Assembly (NCBI GenBank): GCA_963422595.1
Contig: OY730298.1
Location: 868,001 to 932,000 of the forward strand
Direction: 5' to 3'
Source: G963422595 sp963422595
GTDB lineage: Bacteria > Pseudomonadota > Gammaproteobacteria > UBA4575
DNA: 64,000 nucleotides
Position numbers and translations under genes: made by a program. Below the pieces are notes generated by a model that worked only from the letters and a program-made list of their open reading frames with translations, did not search any database and had not been told where the DNA came from. Numbering within the stretch: position 1 is the stretch's first letter; the number at the start of each line of letters is the position of its first letter. Below, in pieces: positions 33,528-43,585 of this stretch.

Positions 33528-35285
33528 TTAAGCCGCTTTACTTTGTAGCGCCATAGAGACTTTGCTTAGCTCATTGAGCAAGGTCTTGGGCATACGGTCA
33601 CCATATTCCGCGAAGTATTCGCCTATTGCGGCTACTTCCTCTTGCCATTGTGCGGCATCCACGGACAGCAAGGCCCGCATGGTTTCTGTAGAAACGTCAA
33701 TGCCGTTTATGTCAATGTCTTTAGCATCAGGTAAAAAACCAATAGGCGTTTCTTTGGCGCTTGCTCTACCTTCACAGCGTTCTACAATCCAGGCTAATAC
33801 GCGCATGTTTTCGCCGAACCCGGGCCACAGGAATTTACCGTCTTTGTCGCGGCGGAACCAATTAACGTGAAAAATTTCCGGCAACTTGTCCGATTTACCT
33901 TTAAAGCTAAGCCAATGTGCGAAGTAATCCCCAAAGTTATACCCACAGAAAGGTTTCATCGCCATGGGATCACGTCGTACCTGCCCCTTACCGCCAATGG
34001 CGGCGGCAGTCATTTCCGATGCGCACGAAGCCCCTACCAATACCCCATGCATCCAATCTTTGGCCTGATATACAAGCGGAGCAAGCTCCTTGCGGCGACC
34101 ACCAAACACCAACGCCGTAATGGGCACGCCGTTCGGATGGTCTGCCATAGGGGAGTACACCGGATTATTTTTAGCGGACACCGTAAAGCGCGAATTTGGG
34201 TGTGCCGCTGGACCCGTTTCTGCATCATAAGGATTACCTTTCCAATCGAAAGCTGGTTCTTTGCCATCGTTTTTATCTTCCCACCACGGTTCATTATTCG
34301 CGGTCGTGCCCACGTTGGTGAAAATAGCGTCTCTTTTTAAGGTGTCATAGGCGTTTTTGTTGGACCATTCGTTGGTGCCCGGAACCACCCCGAAATAGCC
34401 AGATTCAGGGTTGATTGCCCATAGACGGCCATCATCACGCAAGTGCAGCCAGCAGATATCATCCCCCACGGTAGTCACTTTCCAGCCTTTGTATTGGTCA
34501 GGCGGGATCAACATGGCCAGATTGGTTTTGCCGCATGCCGAAGGAAACGCGCAGGCCACGTAATGCACTTCGCCTTGCGGGTTTTCCAGACCCACTATCA
34601 ACATATGTTCCGCCAACCAGCCTTCCGTGCGAGCTTGCCAACTGGCGATGCGCAAGGCATGACATTTTTTGCCGAGCAGTGCGTTACCGCCATAACCTGA
34701 ACCAATACTCTTGATATAAAGTTCTTCGGGGAAATGCATGATAAAACGTTTTTCCGGATCTAGATCACCGGTGGAATGTAGTCCTTTAACAAAGCTACCG
34801 TCTGTTTCAATGCGTTTTAATGCCGGTGTGCCGATGCGCGCCATAATGTTCATATTTGCGACCACATAAGGGCTGTCAGTAATTTCTACGCCATTGCGTG
34901 ACAGCGGAGAATCGACCGGCCCCATGCAATATGGTATTACATACATGGTTCTACCTTGCATGCAACCGTCGAACAACGCATCGACTTTTGAATGCGCCTC
35001 ATTTGGGTGCATCCAGTTATTATTTGGGCCAGCGTCTTCCTGGTCCTTCGTGCACACAAAAGTAAGATGCTCAACACGAGCTACGTCTGAAGGGTCAGAG
35101 CGGTGTAGATAACAGTTGGGGTTAGTTTCTTCATTCAGTTTAAGCAGTGTGCCTGTTTCCAGCATCTGATCAACTAATGTATCAAATTCGGCGTCACCAC
35201 CCTCACACCAGACAATTTTATCTGGTTTTGTGAGTGCCGCTACTTCATCTACCCAGGTAGCCAGGGCATCACTCGTTGTCGTCAT
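33528..35285 (-). CDS. pckG: Phosphoenolpyruvate carboxykinase (GTP)
   Basis: A 585-residue enzyme converting oxaloacetate and GTP to PEP, CO2 and GDP, the first step of gluconeogenesis. The hyper-reactive Cys P-loop FPSACGKT is at about residues 247-254. IPYCMGPVDSPLSRNGVEIT and MKPFCGYNFGDYFAHWLSF are also family signatures. AAGGAA precedes the ATG. GTP-type PEPCK is less common in gammaproteobacteria than the ATP type (pckA). A terminator follows. Confidence 0.95.
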   Translation of the reverse strand: MTTTSDALATWVDEVAALTKPDKIVWCEGGDAEFDTLVDQMLETGTLLKLNEETNPNCYLHRSDPSDVARVEHLTFVCTKDQEDAGPNNNWMHPNEAHSKVDALFDGCMQGRTMYVIPYCMGPVDSPLSRNGVEITDSPYVVANMNIMARIGTPALKRIETDGSFVKGLHSTGDLDPEKRFIMHFPEELYIKSIGSGYGGNALLGKKCHALRIASWQARTEGWLAEHMLIVGLENPQGEVHYVACAFPSACGKTNLAMLIPPDQYKGWKVTTVGDDICWLHLRDDGRLWAINPESGYFGVVPGTNEWSNKNAYDTLKRDAIFTNVGTTANNEPWWEDKNDGKEPAFDWKGNPYDAETGPAAHPNSRFTVSAKNNPVYSPMADHPNGVPITALVFGGRRKELAPLVYQAKDWMHGVLVGASCASEMTAAAIGGKGQVRRDPMAMKPFCGYNFGDYFAHWLSFKGKSDKLPEIFHVNWFRRDKDGKFLWPGFGENMRVLAWIVERCEGRASAKETPIGFLPDAKDIDINGIDVSTETMRALLSVDAAQWQEEVAAIGEYFAEYGDRMPKTLLNELSKVSMALQSKAA

Positions 35286-35614
35286 TTCTAATTCCTTGAT
35301 TTATTAAATGTAAAAAGCGACTCAGCCTGATAGTAATTTATGTATGGCCAAGAAAAAACGTTTGAAACACCTGATTATACATAGAAAAAGTTTTCATTGA
35401 CGAGCTTGATTGATTCATACCCCTAAGGATATATAAATTTGCATATTTTCGGCATAGTGGCAGGCGGTTCCTGGTGCATAAGACCCGTCCGTGGGTTGTA
35501 TGCTGCGGGATAACACGTAGATTTAACTACCTGATTGCTTAATAAAGGTGACGCAAGCGGTCTGGGTGCGGTTACGGAAAAAGCCGGTTGCAGTTACCCC
35601 GGCGCGTCTCCGTA
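35286..35614. other. Intergenic region upstream of pckG
   Basis: A 329-bp A/T-rich gap between pckG and nadC, both on the minus strand. I see no ORF worth calling. TATAAT on the minus strand at 35374-35379 is the best -10 candidate for pckG and would give an mRNA leader of about 85 nt; its -35 is poor. No riboswitch fold was recognised. Confidence 0.4.
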
Positions 35615-36463
35615 TTATGCAATTCGCATGGAGAAATCCACCGCATGAATGTTTTTGGTTAGTGCCCCTATGGAAATGAAGTCTACCCCCGTTTTAGCGA
35701 TCTCACGTATATTACGCAACCCAATATTGCCGGATGCCTCCAGTTTTTTTCTATTATCGTTTATATCTACTACGGCCTCTAATTCCGACAACGAAAAATT
35801 ATCAAGCAGGATGGTGGTCACATCCGTGTGTAGCGCCTCTTCAAATTGTTGATTATTTTCTACTTCGACTTCCAATTTTAATGCCGGGAACTTTTGTCTT
35901 GCCAGGGCTACCGCTTTTGTAATCGAGCCCGCCGTCGCAATATGATTCTCTTTGATTAATATGGCGTCGTACAAACCCATGCGATGGTTTATGCCGCCGC
36001 CACATAACACGGCATATTTTTGCGCATAACGTAACCCCGGAAGGGTTTTGCGCGTATCCAATATTTTCGCGGTGGTTCCAGCGATATGATCGACGTATGT
36101 ACGAGTAAGAGTTGCCGTCGCCGATAAGGTTTGTAAAAAATTTAATGCTATGCGCTCACCGGTAAGGATTGCTTGCGCCGCGCCTTCTAAAGTGCAGACC
36201 GTCGCATCTTTTTCAATAACACCGCCATCTTCCAACTGCCAATCAATCGCTACGTCTGCATCAAGCTGATGAAAGACCTCATCGAACCATTGCTGGCCGC
36301 ACAAAATCGCCTCTTCACGACCAACCACGTTAGCTTTGGCAGCTTGCTTTACGTTAAACAATTCCGCGCTTACGTCACCTTTCCCAACATCTTCCTCAAG
36401 GGCTGCGCGCACCGTGCGCGTAATGGCTGCTACGGCATGCTTGCCTGGTATTGCTGGTCGCAT
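35615..36463 (-). CDS. nadC: Nicotinate-nucleotide pyrophosphorylase (quinolinate PRTase)
   Basis: A 282-residue enzyme that makes nicotinate mononucleotide from quinolinate and PRPP in NAD synthesis. Family segments are LEEDVGKGDVSAELF, ILTGERIALNFLQTLSATAT, RKTLPGLRYAQKYAVLCGGG and LEVEVENNQQFEEAL. nadA and nadB are not nearby. It lies 28 bp after the symporter gene. Confidence 0.95.
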   Translation of the reverse strand: MRPAIPGKHAVAAITRTVRAALEEDVGKGDVSAELFNVKQAAKANVVGREEAILCGQQWFDEVFHQLDADVAIDWQLEDGGVIEKDATVCTLEGAAQAILTGERIALNFLQTLSATATLTRTYVDHIAGTTAKILDTRKTLPGLRYAQKYAVLCGGGINHRMGLYDAILIKENHIATAGSITKAVALARQKFPALKLEVEVENNQQFEEALHTDVTTILLDNFSLSELEAVVDINDNRKKLEASGNIGLRNIREIAKTGVDFISIGALTKNIHAVDFSMRIA

Positions 36464-36491
36464 TCTCTAAGGCCAGGTCTTAACGTAATCT

Positions 36492-37823
36492 TTAATGGCG
36501 TAAATATTCCCTGGAAACCTTAAAGATAACGGGACTTAACAATACCAGGGCAATCAGGTTCGGCACCGCCATCAGACCATTCATAGTATCCGCCAGCAAC
36601 CACACAAAATCGAGTTTAATTAAAGCTCCGGTTAAAATCGCGACCACCCATAGAACTCTATAGGGCGTGATTACCCGCGCGCCAAAAATAAATTCCGCGC
36701 AGCGCTCACCGTAATAACTCCAGCCCAACATCGTGGTAAACGCAAAAATTACCAGTCCGAAGGTGATGACGTAATTGCCGCCACTAAAACCCTGCGCATA
36801 AGCCAGGGTAGAGAGAGATGCGCCAGTTTCGCCGCTGGACCACGCGCCGGTTAATAAAATTACTAACGCGGTCATGGTGCAGATGATAATCGTGTCAATA
36901 AAAGTGCCTAACATTGCGATCATACCCTGACGTACCGGATTGCTGGTTTGCGCCGCTGCGTGCGCGATAGGTGCGCTGCCCAATCCGGCCTCGTTTGAAA
37001 ATATCCCACGCGCGACCCCAAATCGAATAGCGGCCCACACCGCGGCCCCTGCGAAACCGCCGGTCGCTGCGGTGCCACTGAAGGCGCTGGCAAAGATTAA
37101 CCTGAAGGCCTCACCGACGTGTGCAAGGTTTGCCAGAATTACTATCAGTGAGCCGACTATATAGGCTATGGCCATAAGGGGGACCAGTTTGCCGGCAACT
37201 TCGCCGATACGTTTAATACCGCCTAAAATAGTCAAGCCAACCAGTACTGCCAGCACCACTCCTGTTACCATGTGGCTGACGTCAAAATTTGAACTCAAAG
37301 CGTCCGCTACCGAGTTTGACTGCACCATGTTGCCGATTCCGAATGCCGTTACCGCCCCAAACAGCGCGAACAGAAAGCCCAGCCACTTCCAGTTATTTCC
37401 CAAGCCGTTTTTAATGTAATACATGGGGCCGCCAACCCGTTTGCCGTGCTTGTCAACTTCCCGATACTTCACTGCTAACACGGCCTCGCCGTATTTTGTG
37501 GCCATTCCGAACAACGCCGTCACCCACATCCAAAACACCGCACCCGGCCCGCCTAAAAAAATTGCCGTCGCCACGCCCGCAATATTACCGGTGCCTATGG
37601 TTGCTGACAGGGCCGTCATCAACGCCTGAAAAGGGCTGATTTCCCCTTCATCCTGCTCGGCTTTCCCTGCAAACAGCAGCTTAAATCCATGCCCAATTTT
37701 TCGCCATGGCATCAGTTTCAGGCCGATGCTCAGGTAAACCCCCACGCCGAGAAGCAACGTCAACATGACCGGGCCCCAAATAAAACTACTTAACGTATTT
37801 AAAATTGAATTGATTGCTTCCAT
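36492..37823 (-). CDS. Sodium:alanine symporter (AGCS family)
   Basis: A 443-residue transporter with about 10-11 membrane segments. SATIGTGNIAGVATAIFLGG and FWMWVTALFGMATKYGEAVL are the AGCS signature, and IFSNEAGLGSAPIAHAAAQT is also present. It imports alanine or glycine with sodium. It may be co-transcribed with nadC. It is divergent from egtD, with a 163-bp gap. Confidence 0.92.
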   Translation of the reverse strand: MEAINSILNTLSSFIWGPVMLTLLLGVGVYLSIGLKLMPWRKIGHGFKLLFAGKAEQDEGEISPFQALMTALSATIGTGNIAGVATAIFLGGPGAVFWMWVTALFGMATKYGEAVLAVKYREVDKHGKRVGGPMYYIKNGLGNNWKWLGFLFALFGAVTAFGIGNMVQSNSVADALSSNFDVSHMVTGVVLAVLVGLTILGGIKRIGEVAGKLVPLMAIAYIVGSLIVILANLAHVGEAFRLIFASAFSGTAATGGFAGAAVWAAIRFGVARGIFSNEAGLGSAPIAHAAAQTSNPVRQGMIAMLGTFIDTIIICTMTALVILLTGAWSSGETGASLSTLAYAQGFSGGNYVITFGLVIFAFTTMLGWSYYGERCAEFIFGARVITPYRVLWVVAILTGALIKLDFVWLLADTMNGLMAVPNLIALVLLSPVIFKVSREYLRH

Positions 37824-37986
37824 TGGTGTCCTCTGTTAAAAGATTGATCTTGTCGTAAACATAGTGCCGTGCATAAAGATATTTTTTTATATATACGAGT
37901 TTGATGTCCACTGCAAACGCGACCTGACGGCATCTGATTAGACAGCCGCAGACTGCGATGCTACCCTGAAATAAAAACTATATCTA

Positions 37987-38985
37987 ATGGATTTATTCTC
38001 GTCCGCCAATCGTTTTCATATACGGCGATTACCCGGTCAGGACTCACTCAAGGCACTGGAGCAAGACGTGTGCGATGGGTTACTGACGCGGCCACGCAGC
38101 TTACCCCCAAAATATTTTTATGATAGCGTCGGTTCGCGACTGTTCGCCGCCCTCTGCAAAACCGCGGACTATTATCCGGCGCGCACTGAATTTGCGTTAC
38201 TTACACAATGTGCGGAGGAAATTATTGCCATCGCGCGTCCGGGCACGTGTATTGAGCTTGGTGCCGGCACTTCAACCAAAACGGAGATTTTACTATCTGC
38301 ATTAAATACAGGCCCCCATTTGCATACCTATGTCACCATTGATATATGTGAAGAAGTCCTGGTAGAATCCGCGCATCGTCTGCTGAATTCATACCCGAAT
38401 TTACACGTCAATGCCTTGGTTGGAGAATATCTCCCCGCCATCCAGGCACTTCGCGTGCCTGATAAACCCGTGTTATACATATTCATTGGCAGCTCTCTTG
38501 GTAACTTTACCGCGCACGAATCGATTAAGCTGTTGACCGCCATTGCGCGAAAAATGCGTACCGACGACTACCTGCTATTGGGTCTTGATCGCGTCAAAGG
38601 CAAAACGGTTTTAGAAACAGCTTATGATGATGCGGAAGGGATTACGCGGCAATTCAACTTAAACGTCCTGCACGTGTTGAATCATAAGTTACACGCGAAT
38701 TTCGATACCGACAGATTTTCTCATCAGGCCGTCTACAACGGCAACTACCAGCAAATTGAAATGTATTTGGTCTCCGGGCAAGTGCAAAGCGTTACGTTTC
38801 CAACCTTGCGCGAAACCATGCAGCTCGCAAAGGATGAAAAAATACTTACAGAGATCAGTCGCAAATACACCAGGCAGTCTATGCAGCGATTACTCTCTAA
38901 GAGTGGGCTAATTGAGCGCGCGCATTATGCGCCGGCAAATGGATATTTTTCACTGCTACTGGCTGCGTGCAGGCGTCGATCGTAA
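37987..38985 (+). CDS. egtD: Histidine N-alpha-methyltransferase EgtD
   Basis: A 332-residue SAM-dependent enzyme that trimethylates histidine to hercynine, the first step to ergothioneine. PPKYFYDSVGSRLFAALCKT at the N-terminus, CIELGAGTSTKTEILL as the SAM loop and IFIGSSLGNFTAHESIKLL are typical. The sulfoxide synthase gene egtB, which usually adjoins it, is absent from the window, so the pathway may be completed elsewhere or hercynine may be the product. Confidence 0.9.
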   Translation: MDLFSSANRFHIRRLPGQDSLKALEQDVCDGLLTRPRSLPPKYFYDSVGSRLFAALCKTADYYPARTEFALLTQCAEEIIAIARPGTCIELGAGTSTKTEILLSALNTGPHLHTYVTIDICEEVLVESAHRLLNSYPNLHVNALVGEYLPAIQALRVPDKPVLYIFIGSSLGNFTAHESIKLLTAIARKMRTDDYLLLGLDRVKGKTVLETAYDDAEGITRQFNLNVLHVLNHKLHANFDTDRFSHQAVYNGNYQQIEMYLVSGQVQSVTFPTLRETMQLAKDEKILTEISRKYTRQSMQRLLSKSGLIERAHYAPANGYFSLLLAACRRRS

Positions 38986-38992
38986 GGCATAG

Positions 38993-39901
38993 CTAACGTA
39001 ACGATACCAGACTTTCTATTAAAGCCTTTTGCGCATGCAGGCGATTTTCCGCTTCGTCCCATACCACGCTTCGGCAGCCGTTTAATACATCTTCGGTAAC
39101 CTCCTCTCCACGATGAGCCGGCAAGCAATGCATAAACAACACATCTTTACTGGCATGGGTAAGCAATGTCTCATTGACCTGATAGGCGCCGAAAATCTTT
39201 TGTCTTTCCCGCTGTTCTTTTTCGTGTCCCATGCTGGCCCAGACGTCCGTAACTATCAAATCTGCGCGTTCTGCCGCTATAATTGGCTCAGTTGTCACGC
39301 TCACGGCCTTGCCGGCGGCCTTCACGATATCTGCATTCGGCGCGTATGGTTGCGGACACGCCACGTTCAGGTGAAAGTCGAACTGTCTCGCGGCGTTGAT
39401 ATATGAGTGGCACATATTGTTACCATCTCCAATCCAGGCAACTGTCGCCCCCCTGATTTCGCCGCGGCGTTCAAACCAGGTTTGCATATCCGCCAATAAC
39501 TGACATGGGTGATACAAATCCGTTAAGCCATTGATTACCGGCACTGAAGAGTACGCGGCAAATTTCTCCACGCTCGCGTGTTCAAAGGTTCTGATCACTA
39601 TAGCGTCTACCATCCTTGACAATACCCGGGCGCTATCCTCAATGGGTTCGCCGCGTCCAAGCTGCGTATCACGAGGGGATAGAAACAATGCGTGTCCGCC
39701 TAATTGAATCATACCGGTTGCAAATGACACTCGCGTGCGCGTAGAAGACTTGTCGAAGATCATCGCCAGTGTCTTGTTTTGCAGCGGCGTATAGTTTATG
39801 CCTCGCCGCAAAAGTTCTTTGAGTTCAATGGCGCGCGCAAGCAATGCCTCGAGTTCGTCAGGCGTAAAGTCCAGCAGAGTCAGGAAGTGACGAGTACTCA
39901 T
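38993..39901 (-). CDS. argF: Ornithine carbamoyltransferase
   Basis: A 302-residue enzyme making citrulline from ornithine and carbamoyl phosphate. The carbamoyl-phosphate loop is [35 protein letters not shown] and [16 protein letters not shown] complete the active site. It lies 19 bp after argD, forming an arginine operon. argG, the next pathway step, is at 46497. Confidence 0.95.
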   Translation of the reverse strand: MSTRHFLTLLDFTPDELEALLARAIELKELLRRGINYTPLQNKTLAMIFDKSSTRTRVSFATGMIQLGGHALFLSPRDTQLGRGEPIEDSARVLSRMVDAIVIRTFEHASVEKFAAYSSVPVINGLTDLYHPCQLLADMQTWFERRGEIRGATVAWIGDGNNMCHSYINAARQFDFHLNVACPQPYAPNADIVKAAGKAVSVTTEPIIAAERADLIVTDVWASMGHEKEQRERQKIFGAYQVNETLLTHASKDVLFMHCLPAHRGEEVTEDVLNGCRSVVWDEAENRLHAQKALIESLVSLR

Positions 39902-39920
39902 GTGCTACAAATCTGCTGAA

Positions 39921-41117
39921 TTATTTTTGTAACCGAATAAAATCATGCACGCAATCTACCACCGTAGCTACTATAGTATCTGCCTGCGCTGGTTCCAGAA
40001 TCAATGGTGGGAGTAGTCGTATCACTCGTTCGGCGGTGACGTTGATAAGTAACTTGTGTTGCAGGCATAAGTCCACCAGTGCCGCGCATGGCATCGCCAA
40101 CTCTATTCCAATCATCAAACCCCGCCCTCGCACTGCTTTTACATACCTGCATTTAGCAAATTTTTTACGCAAACTTTCCAGCATATATTGGCCAAGTCGT
40201 GCGGCGTTTTCACATAAATTTTCAGTCTCAATCGTTTCCAGTGTAGTCAGGCCGGCGCGGCAGGCAAGCGGATTGCCACCAAAAGTAGAGCCGTGTGAGC
40301 CGGGTACAAATAATTCAGCAACGTGTTTTTTGGCCAGGCATGCGCCGATAGGCACCCCATTTCCCAGCCCCTTTGCCGTTATCAGGACGTCGGGTTGTAC
40401 CTCCTCATGCTGACAGCAAAACCACTTTCCAGTACGCCCATTGCCTGTCTGTACCTCATCAAGCATCAGTAAAACCTCATGTCTGTTACAGCACTCACGT
40501 AGTGCCGCCAGATACCCAAAATCCGGCACCCTGACACCACCTTCGCCCTGAATCGGCTCTACTAAAATTGCGGTGACGTCCGCATTCTCATTTATCATCG
40601 AATCGACGCCGTCGACGTCATTGTAAGGCGCGCGTATAAAACCGGGTACAAGCGGCGCATATCCCGCGTGTGCCTGGTGATTTCCGGTTGCGGTAAGCGT
40701 TGCCATAGTACGTCCATGAAAGCTATTTTCCATTACCACGATAGCTGGCGTTTGTATATTTTTTTGATGTCCATAAGCCCTTGCCAGCTTAATCGCCGCC
40801 TCATTTGCCTCGGCGCCGGAATTGCCAAAAAACGCGGCATCCATGCCCGAAATTTGACAAAGTTTCGCGCCGAGTTTTTCCTGCAATGCTATGCGATATA
40901 GGTTAGAAGTGTGCATCAGGTTTTCCGCTTGTTGCGTAACTGCGTTGACTACGGCCGGATGCGCGTGCCCCAGCCCGCATACTGCCAGCCCCGACAGGGC
41001 ATCGAGATATCTTTCCTCTGCGTCCATATCGGGGTATAGCCACACGCCTTGTCCACGCACAAAAGCGATTGGCTTACGCGCGTATGTATCCATCAAATGA
41101 TTGCTATAAGTGGCCAT
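39921..41117 (-). CDS. argD: Acetylornithine aminotransferase
   Basis: A 398-residue PLP-dependent class III aminotransferase in arginine synthesis. The PLP lysine is in DVLITAKGLGNGVPIGA; FFGNSGAEANEAAIKLARAY and MLDEVQTGNGRTGKWF are cofactor regions. It is the first gene of argD-argF. A terminator hairpin separates it from the gene upstream. Confidence 0.94.
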   Translation of the reverse strand: MATYSNHLMDTYARKPIAFVRGQGVWLYPDMDAEERYLDALSGLAVCGLGHAHPAVVNAVTQQAENLMHTSNLYRIALQEKLGAKLCQISGMDAAFFGNSGAEANEAAIKLARAYGHQKNIQTPAIVVMENSFHGRTMATLTATGNHQAHAGYAPLVPGFIRAPYNDVDGVDSMINENADVTAILVEPIQGEGGVRVPDFGYLAALRECCNRHEVLLMLDEVQTGNGRTGKWFCCQHEEVQPDVLITAKGLGNGVPIGACLAKKHVAELFVPGSHGSTFGGNPLACRAGLTTLETIETENLCENAARLGQYMLESLRKKFAKCRYVKAVRGRGLMIGIELAMPCAALVDLCLQHKLLINVTAERVIRLLPPLILEPAQADTIVATVVDCVHDFIRLQK

Positions 41118-41140
41118 GCCTGATTCGTATAAATAAAAAT

Positions 41141-41159
41141 GGCGGCTAAAGCAGCCGCC
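41141..41159 (-). terminator. Terminator between the PuuD-like gene and argD
   Basis: GGCGGCT (41141-41147) and AGCCGCC (41153-41159) form a perfect 7-bp stem with a 5-nt loop. On the minus strand it is followed by ATTTTTATT. It would end the transcript of the gene at 41252-41857. On the plus strand an AAAAG follows, so it acts mainly on the minus strand. Confidence 0.75.
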
Positions 41160-41251
41160 AAAAGTAGAATTGTATGATTGCTTAAAAGATAATCAGGAAT
41201 ATCACTTGAGCAGATAGTCAGGCTGTGCGCGTGACGAGTCTGCTACAATGA

Positions 41252-41857
41252 TTACAGAAAGAAATTATTACCATGCCCGAAAGCGACCATGCACGCCAGC
41301 ATCGGAATTGAAAGCAACGTATTGGTGCGCGAGGCCATGAACGCGACTTTTTTAGCTTTGGCCTTCTCACCGTCGCTTGCCTTTACCATACCCAACACTT
41401 TTTTCTGGTTAGGCCAAATCAACACCCAAACGTTAAACAGCATAATAGTACCCAGCCACGCGCCCACGCCTATAGGTGTTGGTCCATTGGTAGCGAAGAA
41501 ATTCTCCGTAAAACCGCCTACGTACTCAAGTGCCCAGGCGCCGGTTAACCAAGTGGCAACTGCGCCCCAGCGAAACCACAGCAACGCGCGAGGAGCGACA
41601 TATTTCGCAATGGCCGAGGGTCCAGGCCCATCGCTATCGGTGGTTGCTGCATTCACTGCTGGCACCTGAACAAAATTGAAGTAATACAGCAGTCCAATCC
41701 AGATAATGCCAGCGAGCACGTGCAGCCACACTACCAGTGCTGGCCACGACCAAGTAAGTACAATACCGGCAGCGTTATATGGAAAGAACAGCGCGATTAA
41801 GACAGCGACAATTACGCCAACGATAATCGTGCCGGGAATAGAATTTAATGGGTTCAT
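41252..41857 (-). CDS. PuuD-like membrane protein (urate hydroxylase N-terminal domain family)
   Basis: A 201-residue protein with four or five hydrophobic segments. WLHVLAGIIWIGLLYYFNFV with its His is the signature of the membrane domain of PuuD urate hydroxylases; MASRTNTLLSIPMLACMVAF is near the end. Full PuuD has an added cytochrome c domain, which is missing here. Other purine degradation genes are not nearby, so a role in urate oxidation is uncertain. Confidence 0.7.
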   Translation of the reverse strand: MNPLNSIPGTIIVGVIVAVLIALFFPYNAAGIVLTWSWPALVVWLHVLAGIIWIGLLYYFNFVQVPAVNAATTDSDGPGPSAIAKYVAPRALLWFRWGAVATWLTGAWALEYVGGFTENFFATNGPTPIGVGAWLGTIMLFNVWVLIWPNQKKVLGMVKASDGEKAKAKKVAFMASRTNTLLSIPMLACMVAFGHGNNFFL

Positions 41858-41990
41858 AGGGTAATCCTCATCATACTTTGGGTAGTGTTATCTGAAACTT
41901 GCCATTTTAGTCTAATTCTTAATTTAGTAAATTATAGCGGATAATTATAACTGGTCGGCCCGATAAACTTAAAAATATTTTTGCAGACCG

Positions 41991-43529
41991 ATGAATCCTG
42001 TTGAAATGAGCATATTTGCGCGCCGCATAGATGCGGTTTGCGAGGAAATGGGTGCGCAGTTACAGTTGGCGGCGTTTTCACCAAACATCAGAGATCGGCT
42101 TGATTTTTCATGTGCCGTATTTGACGCGCATGGCGGCTTATGTGCACAAGCCGCCCATATTCCCGTGCACTTGGGTAGCATGGCTTTTGCCATGCGGCAA
42201 ATTATTGCAGAGATGGCATGGGCAGATGGTGATCTGGTAGTTTTGAATGACCCCTACTTAGGCGGCACCCATTTACCGGACGTAACGGTTATTGCCCCGG
42301 TGTTCGTGCGTGGCGAGCTATTTGGGTTCGTCGCGAATCGAGCGCATCATGCGGACATAGGCGCGAACACGCCGGGATCCATGCCAGTCTCAAGCGATTT
42401 GTCTCAGGAAGGCGTCGTGATTCCACCAACGCACATCGGCAGAAATGCAGAAATCGACCAGCAAAAAATCTTCAATCTGTTTACAAATGCGAGAAATCCT
42501 CGCGACACCTTGGGCGACATCGTAGCTCAATGCGGCGCGAATCGATTAGGCAGGCAACGTCTGCAGGAACTAATTAACACCCTGTCTGGGGAACAGTTTA
42601 TACAATCGCTGCACCAACTGAATCTATATGGTGAGCGCATTGCACGTGCGGTTGTGGCTAAAATTCCAACTGGCACGTACATGTTTACAGATTATATGGA
42701 AGACGACGGACACGGGAATCATGACATTCCCATATGCGTGTGCTTGCGCGCGCAAGGTGCATCAATTGAAGCAGACTTTACCGGTACGGCGTTACAAACG
42801 GTCGGCAACATTAATTGCCCTCTTTCGGTAACCGCGGCCGCGGTGTTTTATGTATTCCGTTGTTTGATGCCCGGCGAGACGCCGGCCTGCGCCGGGAGTT
42901 TTGCCCCGATAAAGCTGATCGTACCCACGGGAACCTTGTTGCATGCGCAGCGACCGGCGGCGGTGGCAGCCGGCAACGTGGAAACCAGTTCGCGCATTGT
43001 TGACGTGGTTTTGGGTGCTTTAGGTCAGGCCTTGCCAGATCAAATACCCGCTTGTAGTCAGGGCACGATGAACAATCTTGCCTTAGGAAGTTCGGTCGGC
43101 AAGACCTGGGGATATTACGAAACCATTGCCGGGGGGATGGGGGCATCCAGGCGTGCGCCTGGATGGTCGGCGGTGCAGTCACACATGACTAATACTCAAA
43201 ATACGCCCGCAGAGGTATTGGAAATCAACTACCCGTTACGAGTCACACGTTACGCCAGGCGCAACAATTCCGGCGGCAAAGGTATACATTATGGCGGCGA
43301 TGGCCTAATCCGTGAGATTGAATTTCTGGATACTGCCGTGCTGACCATTTTATCCGAACGCCGCCAGCGTCCCCCGTGGGGAATGGCCGGCGGCGACGCC
43401 GGTCAGGTCGGCGCCAATTACTTAAATGATCAACTGCTACCTGCTAAGGTACAATGCCGTGTCAAGCCGCAGGATTGCCTGCGCATAGAAACACCTGGTG
43501 GCGGAGGTTGGGGCGCTGCACGCCGCTAA
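41991..43529 (+). CDS. Hydantoinase B / oxoprolinase family protein
   Basis: A 512-residue protein of the HyuB family. NDPYLGGTHLPDVTVIAPVF, FVANRAHHADIG and GSMPVSSDLSQEGVVIPPT are the conserved metal and substrate regions. The ATPase partner HyuA, normally adjacent, is absent here. It could hydrolyse hydantoins or 5-oxoproline with a distant partner. The substrate cannot be told from sequence. The C-terminus is a Gly-rich TPGGGGWG. Confidence 0.85.
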   Translation: MNPVEMSIFARRIDAVCEEMGAQLQLAAFSPNIRDRLDFSCAVFDAHGGLCAQAAHIPVHLGSMAFAMRQIIAEMAWADGDLVVLNDPYLGGTHLPDVTVIAPVFVRGELFGFVANRAHHADIGANTPGSMPVSSDLSQEGVVIPPTHIGRNAEIDQQKIFNLFTNARNPRDTLGDIVAQCGANRLGRQRLQELINTLSGEQFIQSLHQLNLYGERIARAVVAKIPTGTYMFTDYMEDDGHGNHDIPICVCLRAQGASIEADFTGTALQTVGNINCPLSVTAAAVFYVFRCLMPGETPACAGSFAPIKLIVPTGTLLHAQRPAAVAAGNVETSSRIVDVVLGALGQALPDQIPACSQGTMNNLALGSSVGKTWGYYETIAGGMGASRRAPGWSAVQSHMTNTQNTPAEVLEINYPLRVTRYARRNNSGGKGIHYGGDGLIREIEFLDTAVLTILSERRQRPPWGMAGGDAGQVGANYLNDQLLPAKVQCRVKPQDCLRIETPGGGGWGAARR

Positions 43530-43585
43530 AAATGCTCTTTTTTTAACGCCGTTACGCGATGATACATCAGGAGTATCCTAAGTCA

